Origin: JBDSLU01 sp963844435
GTDB taxonomy: Bacteria; Acidobacteriota; Vicinamibacteria; Vicinamibacterales; Vicinamibacteraceae
Assembly: GCA_963844435.1 (NCBI GenBank)
Contig: CAWJOG010000021.1
Span: 186,001 to 250,000 of the forward strand
Direction: 5' to 3'
DNA length: 64,000 nucleotides
Position numbers and translations under genes: made by a program. Shown here one piece after another: positions 10,843 through 20,718 of the stretch; position 1 is the stretch's first letter; every line of letters starts with the position of its first letter. The notes beneath the pieces are model-generated. The model made no database searches, was not told the DNA's origin, and saw nothing but the letters and a program-made list of their open reading frames with translations.

Positions 10843-11325
10843 TCAGGCGGTCGGATCGTTCGGGCGTGCCGTGAACGAGAAGGCTTCCCAGTGGTGGTAG
10901 CAGAGCACCCAGCGCTCGTCGAGCGGGCTGATCGTGACGTCGTCCGTGCCGGGATAGCAGAAGGCCTGCCACTCCGTCGTGAACGTGCGCCAGGACGTCT
11001 CGAGGGCCACGGCTGGCTCCCACGACACGACGATCCGTTCGTCCGCGCCGATCGGGAGACCGCCCAGCGCGTCACGGGTACGCACGACGTCGGCCGCGCT
11101 CTCACACGGTGCGCCGATGTGGACGTCGGGCTTGCCTTCGCCGCGATGGTAGAGGGCGCAGGCGTCCGCCAGCGGCGGAGCGAGCGCTCTGGCGCGCGCC
11201 GGCCGCAGCGGGTGCAGGTCGGCGCGCAGGCCACCGCGCCGCGGATCCCAGCGTTCGTCGGTGAATCGCCACGCCAGCGGGAACTGGTCCATCGGCACGA
11301 CGTCGGCAGTGTCGACGGTGATCAC
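10843..11325 (-). CDS. Hypothetical protein, 160 aa
   Basis: Starts at GTG 11325, overlapping the end of the upstream TonB receptor gene, and ends 22 bp from the convergent CRTAC1 gene. It has no signal peptide, membrane segment or recognised motif. The C-terminal third is rich in aromatic residues ('WQAFCYPGTDDVTISPLDE' and 'YHHWEAFSFTAR'), which suggests a small alpha/beta cytosolic domain. The family was not identified. Overlap with the receptor suggests co-transcription, but no functional link can be argued. Confidence 0.65.
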   Translation of the reverse strand: MITVDTADVVPMDQFPLAWRFTDERWDPRRGGLRADLHPLRPARARALAPPLADACALYHRGEGKPDVHIGAPCESAADVVRTRDALGGLPIGADERIVVSWEPAVALETSWRTFTTEWQAFCYPGTDDVTISPLDERWVLCYHHWEAFSFTARPNDPTA

Positions 11326-11326
11326 G

Positions 11327-13802
11327 TCAGGGCTTCCGATGCCGGCCCAGCCACCGCACGCGGCCGGTGAGCGAGCGGCCGGGGCTGCCGTAGAACGTCC
11401 CGAAGTCCGGCGATTCGAAGGTGCCGTTCACGCTGGTCGGGTTCTCGTGATTGGTGAGGTTGCCGATGCTGGCGCGCAACGCCCACGCCTGCCCGAACAG
11501 GTAGGTGCGACGCTCGAGGCCGAGCGTGAGGTCGAAGTAGTCGGGGAAGCGGCGCGAGTTGGGGGGACCCACGACGAATCCGGCGCTGTCGGCCGCGGAA
11601 TACGGGAAGCCGGTGCGGTGCTCGATCATGTAGGACACCTTCCACGGCTTGCGGAAGGTCGGCAGGTAGGCCCAGGTCACGACGCGGTGGGGCGTGTCCC
11701 ACGACAGCGGTCCGCGGTTGTCGGCGGCGACGAAGTAGCTGTCGGGTGAGTTGCCGAGCACCGCGTTGGAGTGCGTCGACGATCGCGTGTAGCCGACCAG
11801 CCAACCGTATTCGGGACCGAAGCTCTGACGCAGCCGGACTTCTGCGGCGTCGTAGTTCTCCTCGCGGCGGCTCTCGAGCGTGTAGATCGCGTCGAGGTCG
11901 GCGCTCGGCTGGCCGAAGTAGTGGAGCCCGTTGCGGCCGCGGCGCCGCAGCCCTTGCAGGTGCAGCTGGATGTCGAACGGCAGGCGCTTGTCGAGCGTCG
12001 CCGTCCACGTCTGCGCGACCGGGCTCGCCAGCGACTCGCCGACCACGAACCGCGACAGCACGAGCGAGCCCGGCCCGTACGGCGGCGCGTAGATCGACAC
12101 CGGCGTCTGATCGAGCGCGGCGGCGAACGGCTGCAGCCGTGCCGCGTCGTGCGTCACCGCGAAGCCGGCCGACAGCTTGAGCCCGTCGCTCGGCGCCCAG
12201 GCCGCCATCGCCCGCGGCGACAGCGTCGTGTCGCGCGTCAGCGAATCCCAGTCGACGCGGACGCCGGCGTGCAGGGCGAGGCGCGGGTGCACCATCCAGG
12301 CATCCTGGACGAACGCCGCGAGCTCGCCGGCAGTCTTCTCGAGCAGGCCGCTGCCGAGATAGGCGATCGAGCGGATCAGCTGATCGTCCTTGTCGTACAG
12401 CTCGATGTGGCCGCGCTCGGCGTCCTGCCGGTAGGTGACGCGATTGAGGTCGGTGCCGGCCTTGATCTGGTGCGTGCCCAGCCAGGTCAGCGGCGGCGTG
12501 TAGACGTTGGCGATGACCTGATCGCGGATCGCGTCCTGGCGGCCGTCGTAGTAGTAGTTGCCGCTCCGCCCCGTCCGGCGTGCTGACGAAGGCCTCGTGC
12601 CCGCGCGGCGTCAGGCGGAGGGCCGTCCGGTTGGCGCCATAGCCGACCTCGAGCACCACGCCGCTGTCGAAGACGTGCTGATCGCGGACGTTGGCGAACC
12701 ACTGATGCGATTTCGCGTCGCGGGTCGTCGACAACGGATCGAGCGGGCCCAGGCCGAGGCGCCGGCCGAGGCCGACGCTGCCGACGACGCCGGCATGGAG
12801 CACGTTCTTTCCGGTCAGGTTGACCTGTGTCCGGAGGTGGTTGCTGAGGCGCTTGCTCGTGCTGGAGTCCTGACCCTCCGGCAGCTCCTCGACGAAGAAC
12901 TGGTCGTACTCGCCGATGAAGCTGTCCGAGAACCACGCCTTGCCGCGCGCCAGCGGGCCGGACATCGACAGGCGCGGCGTCCAGTCCTGGATGCGCAGCC
13001 CCTTCTCGCGCACGATGGTCGGGAAGAAGTCCGTCGCCGAGTAGCGCAGCCGGTCGCCGCCGACGTGCGTCGCCACCTCGATGACGCCGCCGCTGCCCTT
13101 GCCGAACTCGGCCGCGTAGACGCCGCTGCGCACCGTCAGCGCCTGCACGGCCTCGACGCTGACCCTCGGATCGAAGCCGCCGTTCAGCGGATCGCCGACG
13201 TTGAAGCCGTCCAGGATGAAGAGCGTCTGGCTCTCGCGGGCGCCGTCGACGTGGATGCCGCCGGTGCCGTCCATGACCACGCCAGGCAGCGTGCGCAGCG
13301 CGTTCTTGACGCCGTGCGATCCGTTGAACGGCACGTTCATCGCCTCGGCGCCGCTGAGTGCCTGCTCCGCCGACGGCTGGCTGATGCTGGCGGGATCGCC
13401 GCGCGAGGTGACGTCGAGCGACTCGAGGTGCTCGCGCACCGGGAAGAGCGTCAGCACGACGTCGGCGCCGGGCGCGAGCGTCACCTCCTGGTGCTCGATC
13501 GCGTAGAAGCCCTGGCGCTCGACGCTGACCCGGTACTCGCCGGTCGCGTCGATCTCGAGCACGAAGGTGCCCGAGGCATCGCTCGTGGCCCGCGCCACCA
13601 CGTCATCCGAGGCCGCCGTGCGCACGACGAGCTTCGCCGCGGCGACCGGCGCCGCCGTGTCGCTCATCGTCCGGCCGCTGACGCGGATCTGCGCCTGCGC
13701 GGCCGCCGCCGCTCCCAGCAGGCCGACGCTGGCCAGCAGGCACACGGCGCCGAGCCATGCCCGGACGCCGGCTCCTGACGGACGGATCATCGGGCCCATC
13801 AT
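11327..13802 (-). CDS. TonB-dependent receptor with carboxypeptidase-regulatory N-terminal domain (one apparent frameshift)
   Basis: About 825 residues. Order: signal peptide (AWLGAVCLLASVGLLGAAAAA), a CarboxypepD-reg-like beta-sandwich (about 35-110; 'GTFVLEIDATGEYRVSVERQ'), a plug domain with 'LRTLPGVVMDGTGGIHVDGA' and 'ILDGFNVGDPLNGG', then the beta-barrel. The frame breaks at the CCCC run 12569-12572: removing one base gives '...STPDGRSGNYYYDGRQD...' and an open frame to 11327. The barrel ends '...RSLTGRVRWLGRHRKP', not the usual terminal Phe. Start candidates are ATG 13802, 13799 and 13790. It is divergent from the XRE regulator, with a palindromic operator-like site between them. The substrate is unknown. 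Confidence 0.85.
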
Positions 13803-13868
13803 GCGGGACGGACGTGGCGAGCGTCCAGCCGTGCGACGGTCTGCAGGCGTTGATGACCCGTGCGCGCG

Positions 13869-13909
13869 TGTCAAGGAAACTTGACAGGCCCGAAGCGTCG
13901 AGCTATCGT
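13869..13909 (+). promoter_or_regulatory. Sigma-70-type promoter with overlapping palindromic operator
   Basis: TTGACA at 13881-13886 is followed after exactly 17 bp by TATCGT at 13904-13909, 17 bp before the XRE gene ATG. The -35 box is the right half of a perfect palindrome, TGTCAAG-GAAA-CTTGACA, at 13869-13886. The same palindrome provides a TTGACA on the minus strand towards the receptor gene, though no convincing -10 follows there. Placement over the -35 of a helix-turn-helix gene suggests autoregulation; this is inference. Confidence 0.6.
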
Positions 13910-13925
13910 CGGACGCAGGCCAAGC

Positions 13926-14117
13926 ATGACCAATCGGCTGCGCGAGCTTCGAGCATCGAAGGCCTGGTCGCAGGGAGAGCTCGCATCGAGGCTCGGCGTG
14001 TCGCGGCAGACGATCAACGCCATCGAAACCGGCAAGTACGATCCGAGCCTGCCGCTTGCGTTCGGCATCGCGCGGCTCTTCGGGCGGCCGATCGAAGAGA
14101 TCTTCCAGGACAGGTGA
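13926..14117 (+). CDS. XRE-family helix-turn-helix regulator (YozG type)
   Basis: 63 residues, essentially one HTH_3 domain. The recognition segment 'GELASRLGVSRQTINAIE' (about residues 19-36) and the 'GKYDPSLPLAFGIARLFG' tail are hallmarks of the short YozG-like regulators. ATG 13926 is preferred because the protein then begins 'MTNRLRELRA', the usual start of this family. It sits 3 bp upstream of a membrane protein gene, a pairing common for YozG-type regulators. It probably binds the palindrome just upstream. Confidence 0.9.
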   Translation: MTNRLRELRASKAWSQGELASRLGVSRQTINAIETGKYDPSLPLAFGIARLFGRPIEEIFQDR

Positions 14118-14120
14118 CCC

Positions 14121-14540
14121 ATGTCGAGTGCCACCACCAAGCGTCTGGGCGCGGCGATCGTGCTCGTGCTCGCGCCGGCGCTGCACGTCGCGATCCCTGG
14201 CTCGTCGTGGATCCGCACCTCGGCGGCGGTTGCCGCCGGGCTGATGATGATCTTCTTCTCGCGGGAGCGCATTCACGACGAGCGGGTGCAGGACCTGAAG
14301 TTCAAGGCCCTGAACGGCGCGTTCTCGGTGAGCTTCACGCTGACCTTGATCGTGAACTGGTTCCTGAATCGCGACTTCGATGCGAGGCGGGACTTCGATG
14401 GCGCCACCGGTGTCCTGCGGTCGATCTCGGCGTTCGACCTGATCGTGCTGACGATGGTCGTCGCCCTCGGCCTGTTCCACTACTGGCGATTCCAGGACGC
14501 GGCCCCGTCATCGCCCGATGGCGGGAAAGTCAGCGTGTGA
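14121..14540 (+). CDS. Small integral membrane protein paired with XRE regulator
   Basis: 139 residues with four predicted membrane helices: about 8-26, 33-48, 70-86 and 112-128. A charged cytoplasmic loop containing 'SRERIHDERVQDLKFKALN' follows helix 2. That arrangement is seen in membrane partners of YozG-like regulators, where signal input to the regulator is often suspected. Only 3 bp separate it from the HTH gene, so the two form an operon. Its 3' end overlaps the convergent DUF488 gene by about 10 bp. No catalytic motif is visible. Confidence 0.75.
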   Translation: MSSATTKRLGAAIVLVLAPALHVAIPGSSWIRTSAAVAAGLMMIFFSRERIHDERVQDLKFKALNGAFSVSFTLTLIVNWFLNRDFDARRDFDGATGVLRSISAFDLIVLTMVVALGLFHYWRFQDAAPSSPDGGKVSV

Positions 14541-14920
14541 CCTCGGCTCCGTGGTCGGCCAGCAGCCGCCGCAGGAGCGAGCGGTGGCACCGCGCCTCGT
14601 CCTCGCAGTAGCAGCCGACCGAGAAGTCGGTGCCGTGCGACAGCGCGGCGAGCAGCGCGAGCGCGTCGCGCGCCGGTGGCGCCGCCATCTCGCGCGAGGT
14701 ACTTGCGGGAGAAGGCGTTCCACTGTGCGGGCGTCGTGGCTGCCAGCCCGAGCTTCATCGTCTCGAGGCTGGGCGCGAGCGTCGGGAACCACACGTCGTA
14801 CCAGTCCTGCGACGCGAACTCCGCCTTCGGCACGCCACGCGGCGGCCGTCGCACGGTCCCGATCCGCGTGCCCTCGCCAGGCGATCGCGGGCTGCCGAGG
14901 CGGATGATGCGAATGCTCAT
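14530..14920 (-). CDS. DUF488-family protein (one apparent frameshift)
   Basis: About 130 residues. The N-terminal half is in one frame ('MSIRIIRLGSPR...', 'DWYDVWFPTLAPS', 'WNAFSRKYL'). The C-terminal half, 'REMAAPP...SVGCYCEDEARCHRSLL', is in another. Dropping one base in the CG run at 14691-14696 joins them into the classic DUF488 order, ending with the 'CYCED...CHR' signature. Without correction the frame runs on into Arg/Ala-rich nonsense. DUF488 proteins are small cytosolic proteins of unknown function, some with a proposed nucleic-acid or metal role. It has its own start and no operon partner. Confidence 0.8.
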
Positions 14921-14963
14921 GCGGGCCTCATCGGGGAACGGACGACTGGACGCGCGCGGTGTT

Positions 14964-16217
14964 TCACGTCTCCCAGAGCCTCCGGACCGGTACCGCGAAC
15001 AGGTCGTTGTCGAACCGGATGGTGGCGGAACCGTCGTAGAGCACGACGCCCGCGGTGAACCTGCTGCCAGCCGCGTTCTTCAGCTTTCGAAGGCCACGAA
15101 GGTCGCCCTCCCCGACCGTAGCCGCCGCCTTGACTTCGACCCCGGCGACGGCGCCTTGTCCCTGCTCGATCACCAGGTCGACCTCGAAGTCATCGCGATC
15201 TCGAAAGTGAAAGAAGTCCAGCGGGATCGGACGCCAGCTGGCTTGGCGGCGCAGCTCCTGAAGCACGAACGTCTCGAGCATTGCCCCGAACAGCTGCCGG
15301 TCAGAGTCGAGCCCCGGCGCGTCGATCCCAAGCAGTGCGCAGGCTACGCCCGTATCGCCCATGTGCAGCTTGGGGCGCTTCACGAGCCGACTCAACCGGT
15401 TCGTATGCCACGCAGTGAGGCGCTCGACAAGGAACACACGCTCCAGCAGGGTCACGTACTCGTGGATGGTCTGGCGGGTCAGCTCGAAGGGAGCCGAAAG
15501 GTCCGCTACGTTGGTCAGCCGAGCGGTCTGGCCGGCAGCCAGCGTGAGGAGCCTGGGGAGCGCATCGAAGGACCGGAGCCTGGAGAGGTCCCGGACGTCC
15601 CGCTGAACCTGCGTCTCGATGTAGTCGCGATACCACGCCTGCTGCCTGGGTCTCGTCCTCCTGGCCAATGCTGCCGGGTATCCACCCGCGGTGATGCGCT
15701 CCGCGAGGGCGACACCGAGGCGCTCCCGGACGTCGATCTTGAAGTCACGCCGGAACAGCGTGTCGATGAATTGGGGCTTACGGGACTCGATCTCGCACTG
15801 GGACAGTGGATCCAGGCGGAGGATGCCCATACGGCCAGCCAGCGAGTCCGCCAGGGCTGGAACCAGCAGGACGTTGGCGGACCCGGTCAGAATGAAGCGC
15901 CCAGGCGTCCGCCGCCGGTCGATCGCCGTCTTGAGCGAGGTAAAGAGCTCCGGAACGCGCTGTACCTCGTCCAGAATCGTCTTCGCGGGCAGTCGGTCGA
16001 TGAAACCGACAGGATCTCCCGTTGCAGCGGCTCGGATCGCGTCGTCGTCGAACGACAGGTAGCGGTAGCCTCGTGGCTCCCCGACAGCGCGGGCTAGCGT
16101 CGTCTTCCCGCTTTGACGCGGGCCGTGAATCAGGACGGCTGGCGTATCCGCCAATGCCTCGCGGATCCGGGGAGCGAGGTAGCGAGGGAAGGACGTGGTG
16201 TCGCGAGCCACGGCCAA
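14964..16217 (-). CDS. AAA ATPase with DUF4143 domain
   Basis: 417 residues, intact. A Walker A 'GPRQSGKTT' (about residues 32-40) and Walker B-like 'TILDEVQRVP' (about 80-89) define an AAA_14 nucleotide-binding domain. 'FILTGSANVLL' is the usual sensor segment. The C-terminal DUF4143 domain (about 195-370) includes 'KLHMGDTGVACALLG' and 'DFEVDLVIEQG...VAGVEVKAA', a nuclease-like Asp-Glu-Lys arrangement. Such proteins are widespread, often solitary or mobile, and have no firm function; DNA-linked or toxin-like roles have been proposed. The gene stands alone between DUF488 and recQ. Confidence 0.9.
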   Translation of the reverse strand: MAVARDTTSFPRYLAPRIREALADTPAVLIHGPRQSGKTTLARAVGEPRGYRYLSFDDDAIRAAATGDPVGFIDRLPAKTILDEVQRVPELFTSLKTAIDRRRTPGRFILTGSANVLLVPALADSLAGRMGILRLDPLSQCEIESRKPQFIDTLFRRDFKIDVRERLGVALAERITAGGYPAALARRTRPRQQAWYRDYIETQVQRDVRDLSRLRSFDALPRLLTLAAGQTARLTNVADLSAPFELTRQTIHEYVTLLERVFLVERLTAWHTNRLSRLVKRPKLHMGDTGVACALLGIDAPGLDSDRQLFGAMLETFVLQELRRQASWRPIPLDFFHFRDRDDFEVDLVIEQGQGAVAGVEVKAAATVGEGDLRGLRKLKNAAGSRFTAGVVLYDGSATIRFDNDLFAVPVRRLWET

Positions 16218-16328
16218 GCGTAAGCTCGACGGTCGGCTGAATGCAAGTAGACCAGTCGGCTAGACGCTAATTCAATGGCCGGCTGTTTGCTACATCGCTG
16301 AGCGCATCCACACCCAGGCCAAGTCGTT

Positions 16329-18209
16329 CTACCCACCGCCGTGGCTGGCGATGGCGTCCAGGAACTGCTGGCCGAAGTCCTCGGCCTTGCGGGCGCCGAC
16401 GCCGGGCACGTGCAGCAGCGCCGACAGCGACCGCGGCCTGGCCTTGGCCATCTCGCGCAGCGTGCTGTCGTGGAAGACCACGTAGGGCGGCACGCCGCGG
16501 CCGCGCGCGATCTCGAGGCGCAGCGCGCGAAGCGCGTCGAACAGGTCGCGATCGACGCCCTCCCACGACTCGCGCTCGACGCGTCCCATGGCCGCATCGC
16601 CGCGTCCACTCCGTGACCGCGAGCGCGTGGACGCCTTGGGCTGCCGGCACAGCACGACGTCCTCGGCGGTGACCTGGCCCTTGAGCATGGCGACGCCCGT
16701 CGCCGTCAGCTCGAGGACGGGGTAGTCGCCGGGTGTCCGCTGCAGGAAGCCGCGCGCCACGAGCTGCTCGATGTAGCCCTTGATCTCGGCGGCGCTCAGA
16801 TCCTTGAGCAGGCCGAAGGTGCTGAGCGCGTCGTGGCCGTTCTGCGCGATCTGCGGCGTCGACTTGCCCTCGAGGACGGCGGCGACATGGCCGACGCCGA
16901 AGCGCTGCTTGACGCGCGCCACGCACGAGCCGATCTTCTGCGCCAGGATCAGCGGATCGTCGACGCGCTCGATCTCGCCGAGACACACGTCGCAGGCGCC
17001 GCAGTCGCCGCCCTCGTAGGTCTGGCCGAAGTGCTCGACCAGCGTCTTGTGCCGGCACTGGAAGGCGCCGGCGTAGCGTTCCATCTGGCGCAGGTGGGCG
17101 ATGTCCGCCTCGCTCAGCTCGCCCGACAGCTCCATGATCCGGCGCCACTTCAGGAAGTCGGCGGACGAGTAGAGCAGCAGGCACTCGGCGGCGAGCCCGT
17201 CGCGGCCGGCGCGTCCGGCCTCCTGCTGGTAGTGCTCGAGCGACTTGGGGGCGCCGGCGTGGACGACGAAGCGCACGTCCGATCGATCGACGCCCATGCC
17301 GAAGGCGACGGTGGCGACGACGACGTCGGCCCGCTCGTCGATGAAGGCGTCCTGGTTGCGGGCCCGCTCGTCGTCCGACAGCCCGGCGTGATACGCGACC
17401 GCCTTGTGGCCGGCGTCGGCGAGCGCCGCGGCCGTCTGGTCGACGTCCTTGCGCGAGATGCAGTAGACGATCCCCGCCTCGCCGCGATGGCTGGTGAGCA
17501 CGGCCTCGAGCTGCTGGTCGCGCGACAGGCGCGGCCGCACGCGATAGATCAGGTTCGGCCGATCGAAGCTGCCGACCAGCACGAGGGCGTCGCGCAGCCC
17601 GAGCTGGCGGACGATGTCCTCGCGCACGCGGGTCGTCGCGGTCGCCGTGAACGCGTGCATCGACACCTGCGGCCACGCCGCGCGCAGCGCGCCGAGCTGC
17701 CGGTACTCCGGCCGGAAGTCGTGGCCCCAGTGGCTGATGCAATGCGCTTCGTCGATGGCGACGTAGCGCACGCCGGTCCGCGCCATCAGCGCCTGGAAGC
17801 TGGCGCCGCCGTCGCCCATCAGGCGTTCGGGCGATACGTAGAGCAGCTTGAAGCGCCCGTCGCGCAGGCCGTTGAAGGTCGCCTGCCGCGCGTCCGAGGA
17901 CATCGTGCTGTCGAGGCGCGCCGCCGGCACGCCGCTCGCGACCAGCCCGTCGACCTGGTCCTTCATCAGCGCGATGAGGGGCGAGACGACGAGCGCGACG
18001 CCGGGCTCGTCCCCGATCAGGGCCGGCACCTGGAAGCACAGCGACTTGCCGCCGCCGGTCGGCAGGACCACGACGCTGTCCCGGCGTTCCAGCACGGCGT
18101 GGATCGCCGAGCCCTGCAGGGGCCGCAGCGTCTCGAACCCCCAGTAGCGCTGGAGGACGTCGTCGACGGCCGGCGGCAGCGGCTCGACGGCGGTTCGTAC
18201 TGCGTTCAC
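16329..18209 (-). CDS. recQ: ATP-dependent DNA helicase RecQ
   Basis: 626 residues, intact, near the usual RecQ length. Helicase motif I 'TGGGKS' is at about residues 51-56 and the DEAH box at about 153-156. Motif VI 'QEAGRAGRDG' precedes the zinc-binding RecQ-C segment ('C...CGACDVC', about 400-420). A winged-helix RQC domain and a C-terminal HRDC domain (about 540-620, 'ALRALRLEIARGRGVPPYVVF') complete the architecture. The protein unwinds DNA 3' to 5' in recombination and fork repair. It ends about 110 bp from the AAA ATPase start and begins 8 bp after the hydrolase gene, so it may share the hydrolase transcript. Confidence 0.95.
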   Translation of the reverse strand: MNAVRTAVEPLPPAVDDVLQRYWGFETLRPLQGSAIHAVLERRDSVVVLPTGGGKSLCFQVPALIGDEPGVALVVSPLIALMKDQVDGLVASGVPAARLDSTMSSDARQATFNGLRDGRFKLLYVSPERLMGDGGASFQALMARTGVRYVAIDEAHCISHWGHDFRPEYRQLGALRAAWPQVSMHAFTATATTRVREDIVRQLGLRDALVLVGSFDRPNLIYRVRPRLSRDQQLEAVLTSHRGEAGIVYCISRKDVDQTAAALADAGHKAVAYHAGLSDDERARNQDAFIDERADVVVATVAFGMGVDRSDVRFVVHAGAPKSLEHYQQEAGRAGRDGLAAECLLLYSSADFLKWRRIMELSGELSEADIAHLRQMERYAGAFQCRHKTLVEHFGQTYEGGDCGACDVCLGEIERVDDPLILAQKIGSCVARVKQRFGVGHVAAVLEGKSTPQIAQNGHDALSTFGLLKDLSAAEIKGYIEQLVARGFLQRTPGDYPVLELTATGVAMLKGQVTAEDVVLCRQPKASTRSRSRSGRGDAAMGRVERESWEGVDRDLFDALRALRLEIARGRGVPPYVVFHDSTLREMAKARPRSLSALLHVPGVGARKAEDFGQQFLDAIASHGGG

Positions 18210-18216
18210 GCGATGC

Positions 18217-19624
18217 CTACTTCGCCCTGTCGGCCGCGGAGAGCTTCATCGTGCCGATCTTCGCGCCCGGCACCTCGATCAATCCGTAGAGCAGCGCGCG
18301 AATGCGGTCGGTGACGTCGATGCCGGTCTGCGGCATCAGCTGCGTCATGTAGACGACGACCAGCTTCTCCTCGGGGTCGACCCAGTACTTCGTGCCGTAG
18401 GCGCCGCCCCATCCGAACTCGCCGACCGAACCGGGCCGGCCCGAGCGTCCGACGTGCTCGGTGATCTCGAAGCCGAGGCCGAAGCCGAAATTGCCGTTCG
18501 TGTACATCGTTCCAAGGTGGTTGCTGGTCATCAGCGCCACCGTCTTCGGGCTGAGGATCCGGACGCCGTCCAGCTCGCCGCCGTTCAGCAGCATCTGCAG
18601 GAAGCGGGCATAGTCGTTGGCGGTGGACAGCAGGCCGGCGCCGCCCGAGAAGGCGACGCGCGGGCCCTCGACGTAGGCGCCCTGGAAGCGCCCCTCGTCC
18701 TTGGCGCGCACGAACGTGCCGTCCGGACCGGTGGAGTAGTTCACCGCGAAGCGGTCGCGCTTCTCCAGCGGCAGGAAGAAGCTCGTGTCGGTCATCTTCA
18801 GCGGGTCGAAGATGCGCGTCTTGAAGAACTGATCGAGCGGCATCCCGGACGCCTTCTCGACGACGTAGCCGAGGATGTCGGTGTTGTAGCCGTAGACGTA
18901 CGACTCGCCGGGCTGGGCGTCGAACGGCAGCGTCGCCAGCTTCTCGATCCACACGCCGATCGGCTCGGCCTTGTTGGCGAAATACCAGTCGTCGAACCCC
19001 GCGGCGAGATAGAGCGGGCGCGTCGCCACGTTGCCGCCGTAGCTGACCCCGGACGACTGCGTCATCAGGTCGCGCACCGTGATCTGGCGGCGCGCCGCGA
19101 CGGTCGACACCGGGCTGCCCGGCGCGGCGTTGGCGGCCGGCGGCACCATCACGGTGGTGTTGCGGAAGGCCGGGATGTACTTGCTGACCGGCTCGTTCAA
19201 GAGCAGCTTGCCTTCGTCGACCAGCATCAGGGCGGCGGTCGTGGTGATGGCCTTCGACTGCGAGGCGATGCGGAAGATCGTGTCGGTCCGCATCGGCACC
19301 GCATTCTCGACGTCGGCGCTGCCGAGCGTGGACGTGTAGGCGACCTTGCCGTCGCGCAGGATCAACGTCACCGCGCCGGCCACCCGCTTGCGATCGATGA
19401 AGCCCTGCACCATCTCGGTGATGCGCGCGAGACCCTTCGGGGAGAGGCCGAGTGCTTCAGGCGATGCCGAGGGAAACGACAGGGCGGCGCCGCCGGCCGG
19501 TGCCGCAACAGGACGCCTGGCGGATGTCGCTGGTGCCGCGGCCTGGGCCGCGGCGTTGAGGGGAGCGAGAAAGACACCCGCGACGAGTGCGCAGGTGACG
19601 AACGAGGGGACCGCGTTGGCGCAT
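18217..19624 (-). CDS. Serine beta-lactamase-like hydrolase (class C/esterase family), frameshift at signal peptide
   Basis: The core is 398 residues in one frame from ATG 19413. 'SQSK' (S51, K54 of that frame) is the SxxK nucleophile motif, and 'YVYGYNTD' is the Y-x-N motif of class C-like enzymes. Upstream in the same frame lies a typical signal peptide (VTCALVAGVFLAPLNAAAQA) and a linker, but no start codon. ATG 19624 is in the adjacent frame and would join with one base removed at about 19613-19621. The protein is therefore probably exported, about 468 aa. Family members act as esterases, D-aminopeptidases or penicillin-binding-like enzymes; the substrate is unknown. A hairpin just upstream separates it from the cupin gene. 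Confidence 0.85.
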
Positions 19625-19641
19625 GCTGAATTCTAACAGTT

Positions 19642-19667
19642 GCGGCCGCGCTCTCACGCGCGGCCGC
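19642..19667 (-). terminator. GC-rich hairpin between two minus-strand genes
   Basis: GCGGCCGCGC (19642-19651) pairs perfectly with GCGCGGCCGC (19658-19667) around a 6-base loop. It lies about 90 bp beyond the stop of the cupin gene and 18 bp before the hydrolase ATG. No T-run follows, so it may be a Rho-independent-like stop without a tail or an RNA-stabilising element. Confidence 0.45.
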
Positions 19668-19758
19668 GGGCCGCCCTTCAGGCGTGCCGACTGCTATTCG
19701 CCGCGCTGCGCGCGCGGCGGCGCCGGCACGCGGGCGGCGGGACGCCCGCGTGCGAACG

Positions 19759-20628
19759 CTACTTCGGGCACGGCGTGTCGGTCAGCGTCTGGAGCAGTAC
19801 GAGACCGCTGCGGCCGCGGCGCTGCAGCGTGTAGGTCGTGCCGCGCGGCACCATGCTGAAGGTGCCGGCCGCCAGCTGCACGTCGGCGATCGGCAACACC
19901 AGCAGGCCCTCACCGCCGACGACGTAGATCAGCGCCTCGGCGTCCGGGTGCGAGAGGTCCTTCAGCGGATCGCGGATCTGCAGCAGGTTGGTGACCGACG
20001 TGGCGCCGCAGGCGAGCTGCGACGTCTTCGCCGGCTCGCGGCTGGCGAGCATGTTGCGCTCGACGAATTCCGGGATCGCGACGGTGCGCGGCTGCGGCGC
20101 CGGCAGCGGACCGCGGCCCGAGATTGAATCGTTGCGCGTCGGCTCCGGGGCCGGCGGCGGCGGAGGCGGCGGTGGCGCGGGCGACGGCGCCACCTCGATC
20201 GGTTCACCCCCGGCGCGCAGCACGACGTCGCGCTCGAGCGTGATGGTCGTCGGCGATTCGAACCGCAGGCGGTAGGTGCCGCCGCGCATCGACAGGAAGC
20301 GTACCGTGCCGGTGGCATCGGTCACGCCGGCGCGAATCGCCGGTCCCGTCGCCGTCACTTTGGCGCCAACCAATGGCGCGCCGCTCGCGTCTGTCACTTT
20401 GACCGTCATCGTGAGCGTGGCCGCCGAACTCGTCGAGGGGCGGGGCCGCGGCGCGGGGGGCTTCGTCGTCGGCGGCGTGGCAGGTGGCTGCGTCTGGGCC
20501 GGCCGCGGCGTTTCGACCGGGGGCGGCGTCTGGGCGGCCACCTCGGCCGCACGGACCGAACGCCCGATGAGGCCGGTCGATACGGTGACGAGGCCCGTCA
20601 CGAGGAGAGCCGTGGCAGGACGAATCAT
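19759..20628 (-). CDS. Secreted protein: carboxypeptidase-regulatory-like domain plus cupin
   Basis: 289 residues. It has a signal peptide (ALLVTGLVTVSTGLIG...AAEVAAQ), then a Pro/Thr-rich linker (about 35-70). A beta-sandwich follows ('VKVTDASGAPLVGAKVTATG', about 72-145), typical of CarboxypepD_reg or PEGA-like domains. A poly-Pro spacer ('PSPAPPPPPPPP') leads to a C-terminal cupin-like barrel (about 200-285) with 'HPDAEALIYVVGGEGLLVL'. Only one His of the usual metal set is obvious, so metal binding is doubtful. Probably periplasmic or cell-surface; function unknown. It is followed by a hairpin terminator. Confidence 0.8.
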   Translation of the reverse strand: MIRPATALLVTGLVTVSTGLIGRSVRAAEVAAQTPPPVETPRPAQTQPPATPPTTKPPAPRPRPSTSSAATLTMTVKVTDASGAPLVGAKVTATGPAIRAGVTDATGTVRFLSMRGGTYRLRFESPTTITLERDVVLRAGGEPIEVAPSPAPPPPPPPPAPEPTRNDSISGRGPLPAPQPRTVAIPEFVERNMLASREPAKTSQLACGATSVTNLLQIRDPLKDLSHPDAEALIYVVGGEGLLVLPIADVQLAAGTFSMVPRGTTYTLQRRGRSGLVLLQTLTDTPCPK

Positions 20629-20718
20629 GCCCGTAACTTACATCGATCTTCGTGCGCGGAGGGAGCGGGAAGACGTGTCGAGCCGGCCGTTCGCGCGTGG
20701 GCCGGGTCGCGCCCGCGC

